From assembly GCF_023078275.1 (NCBI RefSeq), contig NC_062971.1, positions 620,001 to 684,000 of the forward strand: a DNA stretch of 64,000 nt, in the 5' to 3' direction. Origin of the DNA: Leguminivora glycinivorella (taxonomy: Eukaryota; Arthropoda; Insecta; Lepidoptera; Tortricidae). The notes beneath the pieces are model-generated. The model was not told where the DNA came from. It saw only the letters and a list, made by a program, of their open reading frames with translations, and did no database searches. The position numbers and the translations under genes were made by a program. This document shows, piece by piece, positions 1 to 11,356 of this stretch. Numbering within the stretch: position 1 is the first letter of the stretch; each line of letters begins with the position of its first letter.

Positions 1-1
1 C

Positions 2-966
2 AAAAATTCCATTTGTCTACTCTTTGCTGATGACCTCAAGCTTGTCCGCAGAGTTATTGACAGCTCCGATTGTATTAAGTTACAAGAGGACATACATCGA
101 GTGGTCAAATGGAGCGAAACGTATAAATTACATTTTAACGCGTCAAAATGCGCCATCGTTTCATTCACCAGATCTCGGAACCCACTTTGCTACCAGTATG
201 TGTTAAAAGAGACACCGATGCAGCGCGTCGGAGAAGTGAAGGATTTAGGGGTGCTGCTGAAGTCCGACCTCACGTTTAGAGACCATATTGTTAGCGTTTG
301 TAAAAGGGCTTACCGAAATCTGGGGTTTGTAATGAGGCAGGCCCACGCGTTTACCAACATTAACGCAATTCGCGTCCTGTACGAGGCAATAGTCAGGAGT
401 CACTTAGAGGGTAATGCGGCCATCTGGAGTCCACACGAGTCTAAGTATAGGGTAATGTTGGAACGCATCCAGAATAAATTCATTCGATTTGTGTACTTAA
501 AGTTATACGGAGTTTACCCTTTTTACCCGTTAAACTATCCTACATTGTTTGTATTAGGCATGGTAGGATACAATAAACTAGAAGTTAGACGGGAACTGGG
601 ACTGTCTTTGTATATATTTAAGTTGGTACGAGGCAAGTTGTGCAATCCTGGAGTCCTGGCAGAGGTGCGTTTAAACGTACCTGATCGGTATGTGTGGCGG
701 CGGCGGCGGCCGACTCTGCTGGCCGAGCCGCGCGCTCGAACGCAACTCCTTCGCCAGGCCCCTTTCACGCGCGCACTCCGGACCATCAATCGAGTAGCGA
801 TCGAGTTAGATATATTCTCTTGTTCTCTGAACGAATTCACAAAGGCTACGCTATATGTTTTGTGCTACGGCAGTGTATAAAATGTTGTGTAAATTTCCAT
901 ACTATCGTATTAGGATGCCCTGTTATTGATAGTTTATGTGTATGTAATAAATAAATAAAAAAAAAA
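2..966 (+). mobile_element. 3' end of a Jockey-like non-LTR retrotransposon (reverse transcriptase C-terminus)
   Basis: The frame is open from base 2 to the stop at 878-880 (292 codons). It contains FADD at bases 23-34, the catalytic YADD box of reverse transcriptase. After it come the 'LYEAIVRSHLEGNAAIWSP' block and 'LERIQNKFIRF', which are the thumb region of Jockey/CR1-type LINEs. The element is cut by the window edge, so the endonuclease and most RT motifs are not visible. An ~65-bp 3' UTR ends in aataaataaata and a run of A (about 946-966), the expected LINE 3' terminus. The reading frame has no stop, so this copy may be fairly young. A GC-rich CGG run near 696-712 encodes an RRRR stretch. 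Seen: motifs, frame, tail. Known: order of RT motifs. Inferred: Jockey clade; CR1 is the alternative. Confidence 0.88.
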
Positions 967-3784
967 CTCTTCGCTATTAAATAGCGAAAACAGCTCCTTT
1001 TTTCGAAATCAAATTTACATGAAATGCAATTCAAACTAGTCACGGTTAAATAGCTAATTTGACTACCGTACTCTTTTATAGATTTATAAATTATGTCTTA
1101 AAATAACTACTGTCTGCATTTTTCTATGAATATTCTGGTGCTTTATATATCATGATTGATGTGAAATAAGATTAGTTATTGTAAATGCAGTCAAATACCC
1201 TATTGATGCCATTTCGTTAAGTTACTAAGTTCACTAAACGAAGCATGAGCGGATATTGAGGAAAGCGCCATCTGTGCGTTGTAGAAGGAACTATCGCGGC
1301 TTGATCGATGAGAGCTTCCAGCGCCGTCCAGTGTAGTCCGATATCCGATACCGTGGAGTAATTAGCGATGTGGTTACAGAGATGGCGCCACTATGCACAC
1401 TACTACTAGATATGTAGTTTGCAAAATAATGTTTGTTTTGACTTATTTGGTCAGTCACACAGTCTTAAAATTCATAATCTCACAAAGTCGTATTATAGTG
1501 AAAATTCATAATTTAAAAAAAATAAGAGTGTGTGTGGTGGACAGTTGTGAAATTGTATAGAACTCCGTGCACTTGATCTGATTTTAGTGATTTTTATAAG
1601 ATTATGATTTTTTCAGACTATGAATTAAGACAGTGTGTGCCCGGCCTTTGCCCCAAGAAAGTAGATAATAAATAGGAGCGCCACCTTCTATTTAAACCGT
1701 TTTGCATGTGGCAACTATTCTGACACTTTTGTATGAGATGTAGGTACCTATGAAAACAATTGCTATGATAAAAATAAAACATTGGTACTCTTTTTTGCCA
1801 AGCAGTATCGAGTTGAACGCTTAAGTATTTCCCACTAACGTAGTAGGTATAAAAAAATGCAGCTGGTTGTAAAAATCCAGGAAAATAATGAGCGGTGAAT
1901 TTTAGCTCATTTAATCCTTCAGAACAAACGTGCTAACGCACCCGAAAATATACAGGGTGGCTGCCGAATTCAGCAAAACGGGGACAAATGACCGCGACCG
2001 CAAAACAATTTGTTATAATAACCTTCCCTGTATAAATGTTTACAATACGTGACCTTTTTACTACATTAGAAATTAGACCTTATTTCTATACGTCATAGTG
2101 TATTTCTGTTTGTGAGCTTAAAGTAATTTGAGGCACCTCATTGTAAAATCAGCTTAATGTTGTTTGAGGGAAGGTAGTTTTTTCAAAGAATGTGTATATA
2201 ACATGTGTTTTGTATGCATTGTATACCGCTGTTTGCGTATCCATTAATGCATGAAACCCGTAAATTTGATAATTAATATAAATAATGGCGGCAATGTACT
2301 GAAATATTGAGTTTTCAAGACAGAGCGCGCTGTTTTATAAACGATATTTTTAAATCGAGGTGACTTTTTGTAAATAAAGATTTGTAATAATGATTCAAAC
2401 GAACGATTGAGTTGTTAAGAGAGAGAGAGAGATTCTTTAATTATTTGTATGAAAAAATTATGACATCGAGCGATACCTAAACATATACCTATAATTATGT
2501 AATATAATTATAAGCGATACCTATACATATGTAATATAATTTTTGTATAAAAATAATTAAAAAATCTCTAAAACACAAAGATGTTTTGTTGTGTAGACAG
2601 TGTAGTCAGGCACTTTTTAATATGGTATATTTTTCCACAATCATTAGTTTCAGTGAAAAGTGGATTTTATTTTATGAAAGATACGAATTACAAATCACCC
2701 TGTATTATATGAGTCCTCGTAGGAATGTGTTTGTAACATGACATGTCAAAAGGCCTTCGAATGATTATCAATTTGATAATTCAAATCTAAAGTAGTATAA
2801 AAAACTATACTGCAACTTGACTGTGAAGCTTTTGAACTGAATCTTTTAATACAACAACTCTCATAGACGTGTCGCGCATACACATGCATTTTATCATACG
2901 CTTAATTCACACAGTGCATACAGTAGGAACAAGACAGTATCCTTCCAAAAAGTCCTAAGGACTCACCAAATATGTTGCACTTACTACCTTGTCTTATTAA
3001 CAGTATCAGGCATAGCATCACAACATCCCTTAAAATAGTCCTATAAGCTATGAAAACTCACGGCGCTTAAGACATTTCATTCCTAGCAACAACGTTCAAG
3101 CTAAATCACAGTTGAAACAAAACGTAATAGATTGTTTGTAAATGTATGGCGCTTAAGACCTTTAGTTCCGAGTGGGGAATACTTGTAATGTATGCGAGCG
3201 CACGTGCCCTTCGTTTGCTCTATTAATATGGCTGACGTTTTTCGTTTTTTGCTGTCTTATCGTGGGGTTGGGTGTAATTATGTTGTAGTTATGTGTGTGA
3301 TATGATAGCTTCTGTAAGGTGAGATATGGGAATGCAAATTTAAGGTGGGCAATGCAGATTCAGATGGTAATTTTGAAGTTTAAAGATTTATATAAAATAT
3401 AGACTGAAGTTCTAGGCTTCTGCCTATTCTGTGACTTTAAAGATCATACTATTCATTAGTGAACTTTTATTTTAGAAAATACTTAGGCTGTTTCATAAAA
3501 TTCCGGTTAAAGTGTAGCCGCTGATTTCTATGAAACATGATTTTCGCAATTTTAACATTAGCCCCAGTCTAAAAATTGATCATTATGTCATGCACAGGAT
3601 CACTGTTGGTTAACCTATTAGTTACCTGTTACAAGTCATACAGTATCAAAGGATACCTAACTCTCTGTAAAACGTGTGAATTGTGATATTCATTTTTTTA
3701 TTCGAATTTTACTATGTTACTTCATTCTTGTTCTTACAATCTCAAACAATGAAACTTCTCATATCTTGTCGGAATTATAGCATA
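967..3784. other. Non-coding AT-rich stretch
   Basis: No credible gene is visible. Small structures are a pair of inverted gcgccatct words at 1265-1273 and 1380-1388 that may be the ends of a MITE, an imperfect tandem duplication of ~45 bp around 2470-2535 (gcgataccta...catat), a (GA)n run at 2415-2433, and two copies of 'ggcgcttaagac' near 3061 and 3149. A 25-codon ATG frame at about 3229 is too short to call. Confidence 0.6.
2415..2433. repeat. (GA)n microsatellite
   Basis: A short uninterrupted AG/GA dinucleotide run inside AT-rich DNA. Confidence 0.8.
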
Positions 3785-3963
3785 ACTAGCTTTTGCCCGC
3801 GGCTTCGCTCGCGTTAGAAAGAGACAAAAAGTAGCCTATGTCACTCTCCATCCCTTCAACTATCTCCGCCTAAAAAATCACGTCGATTCATCGCTTCGTT
3901 TTGTCGTGAAAGACGGACAAACAAACAGACACACACACTTTCTAATTTATAATATTAGTATGG
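3785..3963 (+). mobile_element. Dispersed element 'ctagcttttgcccgcggc', copy 1 of 5
   Basis: Starts actagcttttgcccgcggct and ends with the terminus taatattagtatgg, after a tgaaagacggacaaacaaac block. Four more copies lie at 32469, 35825, 38160 (-) and 44030 (-). The 3' end resembles a terminus I know from lepidopteran RTE-related repeats; the class (SINE or LINE tail) is inferred. Confidence 0.8.
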
Positions 3964-4690
3964 TTTATACTATATTATATAGTATAGTATGGATGATGAT
4001 ATATTGGTACTGAGTGTATCGAGTACAGTCGGCGCCAAATTCGTCAGGCGCTCGCATCGATAACAATGCGCTTCGTTATCTTGCTCGTTATGCGACCACT
4101 CGCCACGAGTGCGATAGGGATGCGACACTACAATTATCGATATTCCACCTGATTTTTATGCTGTCGAACATTTATCCAAAGTTTCATAATACGAAAAAGT
4201 TTTGGTTTAGACATGATTTTTTTAAAAGTGGACAAGTTTTAATTGTGAATTTATGTACCACACATTATGCACAATTAACTATTTTATAGGCAATTGACTT
4301 GAGCTTACCGATATGATGAAAAATATACACAATTTATTTGGTCATTTAAATTAAGCAAAATGCTCTTGTCACATTAATCAAGTCCTCGACAGATTTAACT
4401 AGTTCTTGTACAGTCAGAAACTGAATAGATTCGGTTTAACCCCAGTAAGAAGATGTAAAAAAGTATTTTCGTAGAAACTGGACGTTTATTATGATTATTT
4501 CAGATGCTCCGAGAGTTAGCTTAGTCGGACGCTGCGCATCACTTTTCACCGCGTGCACGCCGCAAAGTTTTGCGATCAAACCATATTTACATTTGTCAAT
4601 ATCGACAAGTAACACATTTATCGATAAACATTCGTGCCCTATCAAATATTCGTAGTGGTTAGATCGGTGCTCGTTAGGTCGCAATCCGTT
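3964..4690. other. Non-coding stretch with an AT palindrome
   Basis: Contains a TATA-rich near-palindrome at about 3967-3990 and a moderately GC-rich patch at 4020-4125. Open frames here (for example 4436-4684 on the minus strand) show no recognisable domain. Confidence 0.5.
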
Positions 4691-4740
4691 TCGGTTTTTA
4701 CCGGTTTTGCCGGTTTTATCGGTTTTTATAGGCTTTGCCG
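4691..4740 (+). repeat. Short cggtttt tandem array
   Basis: About five units of 9-11 bases built on tcggttttta / ccggttttgc, decaying toward the right end. Confidence 0.75.
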
Positions 4741-5002
4741 TGCTAAAATAGGTCTGTGGGTTAAAATAGATTTGGCTGATGTCGATGGTATTCCCGGTAT
4801 TTAAAAGGAACGTGGAAGGTCTATAATACCGTGAGATTTTGTAATATGTTTTTCGATTGTGTGAATCACGGAAAATGTTATAATCGAGACAAGTAGATAA
4901 CCGTTTGAGCGATGTTTACTTTTTCCATACAAAAATTGTTATTTTCCCTGCCGTTTACTGTGAACGTACTTATAAGTATTCTAAGAAGTGAACAGAGTTT
5001 AA

Positions 5003-5167
5003 GGCTTCCCACAGACAGTCTTAAAAATTCATAATCTTAAAAAAAAAATTGTATGCAAATTGACACTGACAGATCTGTCAGTGTCTTGTCAGTGTCAGTT
5101 TGAACTGTCAGATTGCATACAGTTTTTTTTTAAGATTATGAATTTTTAAGACTGTCTGTGGGAAGCC
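5003..5167. mobile_element. MITE with ~45-bp terminal inverted repeats and TAA target duplication
   Basis: The left end ggcttcccacagacagtctt is the reverse complement of the right end, and the arms stay complementary through the A/T run. TAA flanks both sides (5000-5002 and 5168-5170). The centre holds several copies of 'gacactgacag/ctgtcagtgtc'. A 3-bp TAA duplication with ends starting GG fits PIF/Harbinger-type non-autonomous elements. Confidence 0.88.
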
Positions 5168-6379
5168 TAAGACAGTTCTTTTAACGGTTGACCACAAAGA
5201 AGTAAAAGGCCGTTTACATACAGTCCGTCAATAAATTGTAGTCCCGCTTCCTGACATATCTACATACAGATGGAAGACAGTGTACATACATACATACAGA
5301 TGGAAGTGTATCTTGAGTTTCTGAGGTATTGTGAGACGATGGATGATAGGCCTTCCACGGTCGGTGTATGATATTGTAAAATAATTGTATGTGTCGTTGT
5401 AGTATTTTTTTTTATTGTATATTTTTTGTCCATGTTAGTTTATTCGGTGTATTGGTGTTTTATGCTGTAATGCCGTGAAAACTTATTAAATAAGTAAATA
5501 AAAATTAAATAGATAAATCTGATATACATGTACATATATTATATTGATTTTTAAGGGACGACACTACAGTGTAGCCTCTTTTCAATTTCTACAAAATCTT
5601 GTCTGACTATAAAATCTGTATACAAATTAAAACTTCAGGACTAAAATTACTCATTAATAGAATGACAGAAACGGAAGCCGCACGAGCTATAAATCTCGCA
5701 TGGCCAGTAAGAATGTCAACCCATTTCATCTGCGGTAACATTTCAGTCTCGCCAGTGTAATTAAAATAGTTTGCTGATCCGCACTCGGGCTGTGTCGGGC
5801 GATGTATGGTGTTCGAATGCACTATGTGTAGTTTGTAGTTCAATAGCATATTGATTTCAGTTTGGTTGGAAAACTATATAGTGGATTTTATACTTAGTTA
5901 TCTACAAAAAGCTGACCACGTCCACGAATCTATTAAAGCCCAGTGGCCTATTTCACAATAAAGACAAAAACAACCTTTCATTGCCTGTTCTACAAGGATG
6001 AGTAACATAAATTACTATAAATATTTGTATGCTTTACCGACTCCCCGTGCGAAACCGTGGCGGATCGCTAGTTTAAACTAAATGCGTATTTCTCTTGCAG
6101 TTATGTTCTAAAATAAGCTTTGTTTTACATTAATACAATGTTATAAACATCATTATCAACATTCTTTCGAAATTCCCCACCCCACCTCCCTAACAAGGGC
6201 ATGAGGGTAGTCACATAGGGGATGTACCAATTTGAATACACGTCGCACTAATTGCTACCGTGATGCACGCACGCGCGTATTACCATATCAATACAGGTCC
6301 CGGTCAAAAACTGATTCAGAAAAACAGGATTGAGTTTATTGAGAATTACTACTGTCAAACTAAAATGTGTAAATGACAT
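5168..6379. other. Non-coding stretch with a small local duplication
   Basis: A ~25-bp segment containing 'catacagatggaag' is present twice at about 5262 and 5292. The rest is AT-rich with no frame that looks coding. Confidence 0.5.
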
Positions 6380-6590
6380 ACCATAGACCGTCATCTCTCA
6401 ACACAGGATTAAAACTTTTGAACCATAGTTTTGACAATTTGGCCCCTATAACTTGATACGTATTAAAATTGTCAAATATGAATATTTAGTGCTATTTAGC
6501 CGAGAATCAACCAAAGGTGTAGCCATCTAGATAATCATATTTTTTCTTGATGGTTCCCATCTATGTTTTTTCTTAGACTAACTGTCTGTC
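6380..6590 (+). mobile_element. Dispersed repeat H, copy 1 (cttttgaac ... ttttcttagac)
   Basis: Shares 'catctctc.acacaggattaaa', 'ttttgacaatttggccc', 'caaaggtgtag' and 'ttttttcttagact' in the same order with copies at 7893-8360 and 63196-63425. All three are on the plus strand. No coding capacity, so the class is unknown. Confidence 0.7.
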
Positions 6591-7436
6591 CGACAGTCCT
6601 GACATCTGTCTATACGGAGTTATATAATCATTTCTTTGTTCACAATGAGTTATTCGTAAGGGATAACTACTCACGTGATTTGGATTTTCATAAAAGGAGC
6701 TCTAAATTGCTTCGACATAAAATTAATCAAACATTTCAATACTTCGCTATGTATAGACACAGCTATTGCAAGCAATTCAGAGGTGTGTAAGTTCGTAGCT
6801 CTAGCTACTGGAAGCCTGTGAGTGGCTAAGCAACTTTACTGCGCACATTCATAGTTTCGCATTTTCGCATTTCGACTATCTTTCGTACGTTTCTATCGCC
6901 AAAAGCGCATCGCTTACCCGCTTTTGGTCAGACCAGTGCCTATTTTGTGCATATGTAAATACTCTCCGAGCCCCAAGCTCTTAATCAGGCCATCTACTTC
7001 CACGTCCATATCACAAAACTTTAATACACATACAAATCATTTCCTTGCTATTGAGCGCCAGATATGCGTGCGCGCAACCCCCATTATATCTGAATCCATA
7101 CAAATTTCTACCCTAACGCAACTTTTATAGAGTTCAAAATAGCAAAGGACAATATTGAGATAACATTTGTATATCAAATACGAGAAAATCTATTACAAAT
7201 TCGACTTTAAACCCCATTTTCCTAAAGATCAATTTAAGGGATAGGTAATTTTGTTTTAAAAGACAATTACATTCTAATTTGAACCTAAAATCCACGTAAC
7301 AGAATTGAAAATCCGAGTTTGTGTAAGGGTATATAAGACGTTTCGAATGTAACGAACGACATGCGTGTACGCATGAAGATATGCGATTAAGAGGACAAAG
7401 GAGATGGTGTTGACAGGATGGTATTGCAAAATGATA
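6591..7436. other. Unrecognised non-coding DNA
   Basis: Moderately AT-rich. Frames of 60-125 codons on both strands lack domains or biased codon use. No tRNA or inverted-repeat element recognised. Confidence 0.45.
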
Positions 7437-7510
7437 GGGCTTTTGGAATGACTTGTGATTGTCGTTTGTCACTTTATGATGTGGTGAAAAACATGTGTTT
7501 GATAGGGCCA
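7437..7510 (+). repeat. Direct repeat partner of 8469-8530
   Basis: 'gggcttttggaatgacttgt' followed by 'gattgtcgtttgtcacttta' and 'tgatgtg' recurs about 1.03 kb downstream with few changes. The unit has no recognised function; it may belong to an older element split by later insertions. Confidence 0.75.
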
Positions 7511-7639
7511 AAGAGGATCAAGTATTATATAATAAAGAGTTACTCTCAAAGACAAACCTGCATAAGGTGGCCTGGACGGTGGCCTCATAGAATCATATAT
7601 TTCAGAGCCAGTGGTAGGATGACTAGAAGATTTGCTTTG

Positions 7640-7893
7640 CCACAACATTAAATTAATTGTTTCTTTTCATTTATTATGCACTAGCATGTTAGTATTAGGT
7701 TTATATAAGTACCTACGCAGATAGTTTGGATTTGAATTATTTAAAATAAAATGTTGTGTACAATTGTTATTGTGATATAGGCATTAGTTAACAGTTATCA
7801 ATTCCTTTATACTACTAAAATGTATCCTGCTTATGTCATGTTATTGTACCTTATGAAATAAAATAAAAATAAAATAAAAAATAAATAAAATAA
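7640..7893 (+). mobile_element. Probable retroelement 3' end with A-rich tail
   Basis: AT-rich DNA ending in 'cttatgaaataaaataaaaa' and further aaataaa words (7855-7893), directly abutting repeat H. The body is not recognised, so only the tail supports the call. Confidence 0.4.
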
Positions 7894-8360
7894 GCTTAAA
7901 ACTTTTAAACCTCAGTTTTGACAATTTGGCCCATAGTCTTAGATTGATATGTGTTAAAATGTCAAATATGAATATTAGCGCCATCTACCCGAGCGTCCCC
8001 CAAAGGTGTAACGCCATCTAGGCCACCGTACCTTTTTGTTTGACGACCGGTCTGGCGCAGTCGGTAGTGACCCTGCCTGCTGCGCCGCGGTCCCGGGTTC
8101 GAATCCCGGTAAGGGCATTTACTTGTGTGATAAGCACAGATATTTGTTCCTGAGTCATGGATGTTTTCTATGTATATAAATATTTATATATTATATACAT
8201 ATATCGTTGTCTGAGTACCCACAACACAAGCCTTTTTGAGCTTACCGTGGGACTCAGTCAATCTGTGTAAGATTGTCCTATAATATTTATTTATATTTAT
8301 TTATTTATTTGTATGTATATGGTTCTAAGGTACGTTTTTTTCTTAGACTGTGTCTTTGAT
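7894..8360 (+). mobile_element. Dispersed repeat H, copy 2, split by a SINE
   Basis: The left part (7894-8040) matches 'cttttaaacctcagttttga ... gtgtaacgccatctagg'. The right part (about 8321-8360) supplies 'ttctaaggtacgtttttttc' and ttagact. The tRNA-headed SINE at 8041-8320 lies between, so it inserted into a pre-existing H copy. Confidence 0.7.
8041..8320 (+). mobile_element. tRNA-derived SINE, family 1, full copy
   Basis: An internal pol III promoter is visible: A box around tggcgcagtcggtag (8052-8066) and B box ggttcgaatcc (8096-8106). The tRNA-like head is followed by the family body ('cagatatttgttcctgagtc', 'gttgtctgagtacccacaac', 'accgtgggactcagtc') and a (tatt)n tail. The acceptor stem does not pair properly, so this is a SINE and not a working tRNA. 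Confidence 0.88.
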
Positions 8361-8377
8361 AATCTGGATAATGGGCT

Positions 8378-8580
8378 TAATTTTGTATTTGTGATACAAG
8401 AAACGAGGCAAATATTGCATATTTTGCTTCAGTGTGTTTTTGATGGGCTATTTTTTCACTTCAAAAATTATGGGGCTTTTGAAATAACTTGTGATTGTCG
8501 TTTGTCACTTTATGATGTGTTTGATAGGGTTTAATTTTATATTTGTGTAACAAGAAACGAGAGGCAAATATTGCATACTT
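8378..8580 (+). repeat. Imperfect tandem repeat, ~153-bp period
   Basis: 'ttaattttgtatttgtgata' followed by caagaaacgaggcaaatatt (from 8378) recurs from 8531 with small indels. The block between includes the 8469-8530 segment shared with 7437-7510. Confidence 0.75.
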
Positions 8581-8607
8581 GGTTTGGTCTATTTTTGATG
8601 GCCTATT

Positions 8608-8786
8608 GACGACCGGTCTGGCTCAGTCGGTAGTGACCCTGCCTGCTGAGCCGCGGTCCTGGGTTCGAATCCCGGTAAGGGCATTTATTTGTGTGATGAG
8701 CACAGATATTTGTTCCTGAGTCATGGATGTTTTCTATGTATATAAGTATGTATTTATTATTTATTTATTTATTATTTCACCTCGAT
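8608..8786 (+). mobile_element. tRNA-derived SINE, family 1, short copy
   Basis: Starts gacgaccggtctggctcagt with B box ggttcgaatcc at 8662-8672. It matches the first copy through 'gtcatggatgttttctatgt' and then goes straight into a tatt-rich tail, so the distal body is missing. Confidence 0.87.
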
Positions 8787-9710
8787 TGCCTCTGTAATTT
8801 TTGTTATTTGAAATTGAGACAAACTTAGGTACAGTAAACGGCGATGAAGAATACACATCGGTCTTTGGAAAGAGACAACATCACATAAGCAAGAAAGAGA
8901 TAACGCTCTACGAAGACGAAAAACCGATGTTCATTTATAGGTATCGAGACAAACCTTATTGGTTTAACGATACTGTGTAATTAATTAGAGTTTTTTGTTT
9001 GTAATTACCTAAATAAATAATAAATAATTATTTATCGCCGGGTATTGTACTTTAGTTGACATTATCAAAGACAACAGATATAGTTTATTACCTGAGCATT
9101 TTTTTATTTTTTTATTTTGATTTTTTAGGGAATTTTAGGTCAACTACTAGGATTGAAAACTAGTGATTCTGAGTAGAAATACCATTTTTTTTTTCAAAAA
9201 TATCACATTTCATAAAAGTGGCTAAACAAAAAAAGAAATGCTCACCTACTGTTGATCTGATTCTAATTTAAAGCTACATCATAAATACATCTCTCTAGAG
9301 GTAATGTAAATATAAATGTACATCAGTATCAAACATGACGCCGGCTTGTGTTTGACGAAACTTTTGACACTGAAAAATCCGATCGTTATCGATTTTAGAG
9401 CCAATATCTCCCTCATCTTATTATTTGAATCGGTCAAAGTCTTTACTAACTATAAATAAATATTATAGGACAGTCAACTATATTGACAAGTCCACGTATG
9501 AATGTGGACTATGTGTTTTGTATGTACACTATATGTATGTGTAGTATGTTCGTCACAGTGGCTGGTCCCAAACAAAGCTCGCTGCCATCTATTATGGCGG
9601 ACAGGCCGGTGCCGAATTAGCACACATTGATATTCAGCCCTGCACCCTGACTACCCCTTCCGGATTGAGACTCCAACTTCACTATTTTGTTTTAACCTGA
9701 ATAACCTAAC
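8787..9710. other. Non-coding stretch
   Basis: AT-rich. A small hairpin gtccac...gtggac lies at 9489-9508. A moderately GC-rich piece at 9555-9690 is not recognised. Confidence 0.45.
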
Positions 9711-10197
9711 CACAAAATTAAAATTTTGAAATAACCTCCGACCGCGAAATAGTTAACCGATTTTCATGAAACATGGCTAAGAACACTCCCGACTAATTCA
9801 GCTTTCAAACAAAAAAAACTACACTGAGAGAAATTTGCATTGTGAATTTAACAAGTTCGACTTGTTGCGGTTTATCCGTTTGAATCAGCCAAACGTATGT
9901 TTAAAACAATATGTGTCAGGTTGTTTTTATAAAATCGACTTGTTGATTCAAATATATTGCCGATTCAAATGACAAGTAGCTTGTTGTTTGAACCAAAGAG
10001 CACGTAGGCGCTATTTTAACCAAAAAACTTGTTGAACGAACATGAGAACTGGTTGTATTTTCTCTCAGTGTAAATCTAAATCGGTTCATCGGGAGCTACA
10101 AGACCACAGACAGACACACACACACACAGACAGACAGACAGACAGACACGTCAAACGCACCCCGATACCCCGTCGTTTTTGCATCGGGGGTTAAAAA
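9711..10197 (+). mobile_element. Dispersed repeat M, copy 1, interrupted by a MITE
   Basis: 'acaaaattaaaattttga', 'gattttcatgaaac', 'aagaacactcccgactaa' and 'ccccgtcgtttttgcatcgg' match a second copy at 42771-42998 in the same order. A (cagacaga)n run lies near the 3' side. The copy is split by the element at 9822-10070. Confidence 0.82.
9822..10070. mobile_element. Tc1/mariner-type MITE (CACTGAGAGAAA ends, TA duplication)
   Basis: Ends cactgagagaaa and tttctctcagtg are inverted repeats, flanked by TA at 9820-9821 and 10071-10072. Removing the element plus one TA restores the uninterrupted sequence seen in repeat M copy 2 (about 42855-42872). The interior has repeated 'acttgtt' words and no coding frame. 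Confidence 0.9.
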
Positions 10198-10654
10198 GAA
10201 GAAACTGACTGACTGACTTCAACGCACAACCGAAACCGCTGCTCCTAGAGACTCAAATTTTGGCACGTAGGTCCACAGAACTTAATTTAGATAGAAGAAA
10301 CAAATTCATATATTTGTATAGGGGCCGAACGTGTCAAATTTTGTACTGAAGTTGATTCTTGCCTGTAATTTTAAATATGTCTCAGGCTCTTGATCGTTCA
10401 TAATTTTTGTGTTGTTGCAATTGAATATCACGTAACGAGGCATTTTTTATGTTTTGGTTGACTTCAACTTACAAAAATTGACGCCCGAAAGCTGCAAGCT
10501 GCGAGTAAAGACGGACAACTCAGTGGATTTCACTGAGTTCATTTGACACGCTAAGTAGATACGTTTGCTTGATCTATGGTATATATGACATCTGTGCGTA
10601 GGTCCTTATAAGGTGTACAGGAGCACTAACAAAGGATTTTTCAAAATTTACATC
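10198..10654. other. Non-coding stretch
   Basis: Contains a (gact)n patch near 10204-10220 and otherwise no recognised element. Confidence 0.4.
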
Positions 10655-10935
10655 CTAATGGGGTGAAATGGGGGTCAAAAGTTCGTTTTAATAAGATTAC
10701 TCCTAGTACTTCCTGCCTCGCATAGCTTAAACTGTGGAATTAATTGTCGCCTGCGGTATTTCCGGACCGATACGACCTTCAAACCTTCAAGACATATGAG
10801 TACATCCATCTTAAAGGCCGGCAACGCACCTACAACATTTCTGCTGTTTCGGGTGTCCATGGGCGGCAGTGATCGCTTACCATCAGGCGACCTGTCTGCG
10901 TGTTTGGCTCCTATCCCATTAAAAAAATACGCGGC
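10655..10935 (+). mobile_element. LINE 3'-end fragment (type J)
   Basis: 'ctgcggtatttccggaccga' reads as 'PAVFPDRYDLQTFK', a C-terminal block seen in lepidopteran LINE proteins. It is followed by 'cttaaaggccggcaacgcac' and 'gatcgcttaccatcaggcga', the 3' UTR also seen at 19925, 23096, 49466 and 52255. The frame is broken upstream. Confidence 0.65.
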
Positions 10936-11199
10936 AAAGTCTCGGGAAAAAGCTAGTGTAATACAAAAGAACTACTCCTTATAATGTGTAGTGAGCAAGC
11001 GGCCTAAGTTGCACAATGCAAGCAAATTGACCTTCCGACGGGGACATTGTCAAACGCGCGCCGTTCGTTTGCCGCTCTTTGAGGAAAGTGGTGCGGATGT
11101 GGGAACGAGCGGAGCGATTAGCGATTCAAGTAGTGAATTAATTTTGTCAAGGTCAAACCTTAACTTAACGTAAAAATGCATGAATCTTTCTCACTTGAT

Positions 11200-11356
11200 G
11201 GTCTCATCGGAAGATCAGCGCTGGAAGTCACCAGAAACACGCTGAGATGAAGCCATTTCGTGGCACTTCATTCCTTTTTGTCGTGTTGTTATTATGTCTA
11301 TTTAGGTATTTTGTATTGCCTATGTTCAAGAATAAATGTTTATTCTATTCTATTCT
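11200..11356 (+). mobile_element. Retroelement 3' end with (attct)n tail
   Basis: Ends 'caagaataaatgtttattct' followed by more attct units, the AATAAA-plus-pentamer tail typical of retroposed copies. The body is not recognised. Confidence 0.5.

Noticed and set aside
3229..3306. 25-codon ATG frame starting MADVFRFLLS
   Set aside because: Too short, no splice donor, no homology recognised.
8041..8115. Functional tRNA gene
   Set aside because: A and B boxes are present but the acceptor stem does not pair and a SINE body follows; a second copy with the same body lies at 8608.
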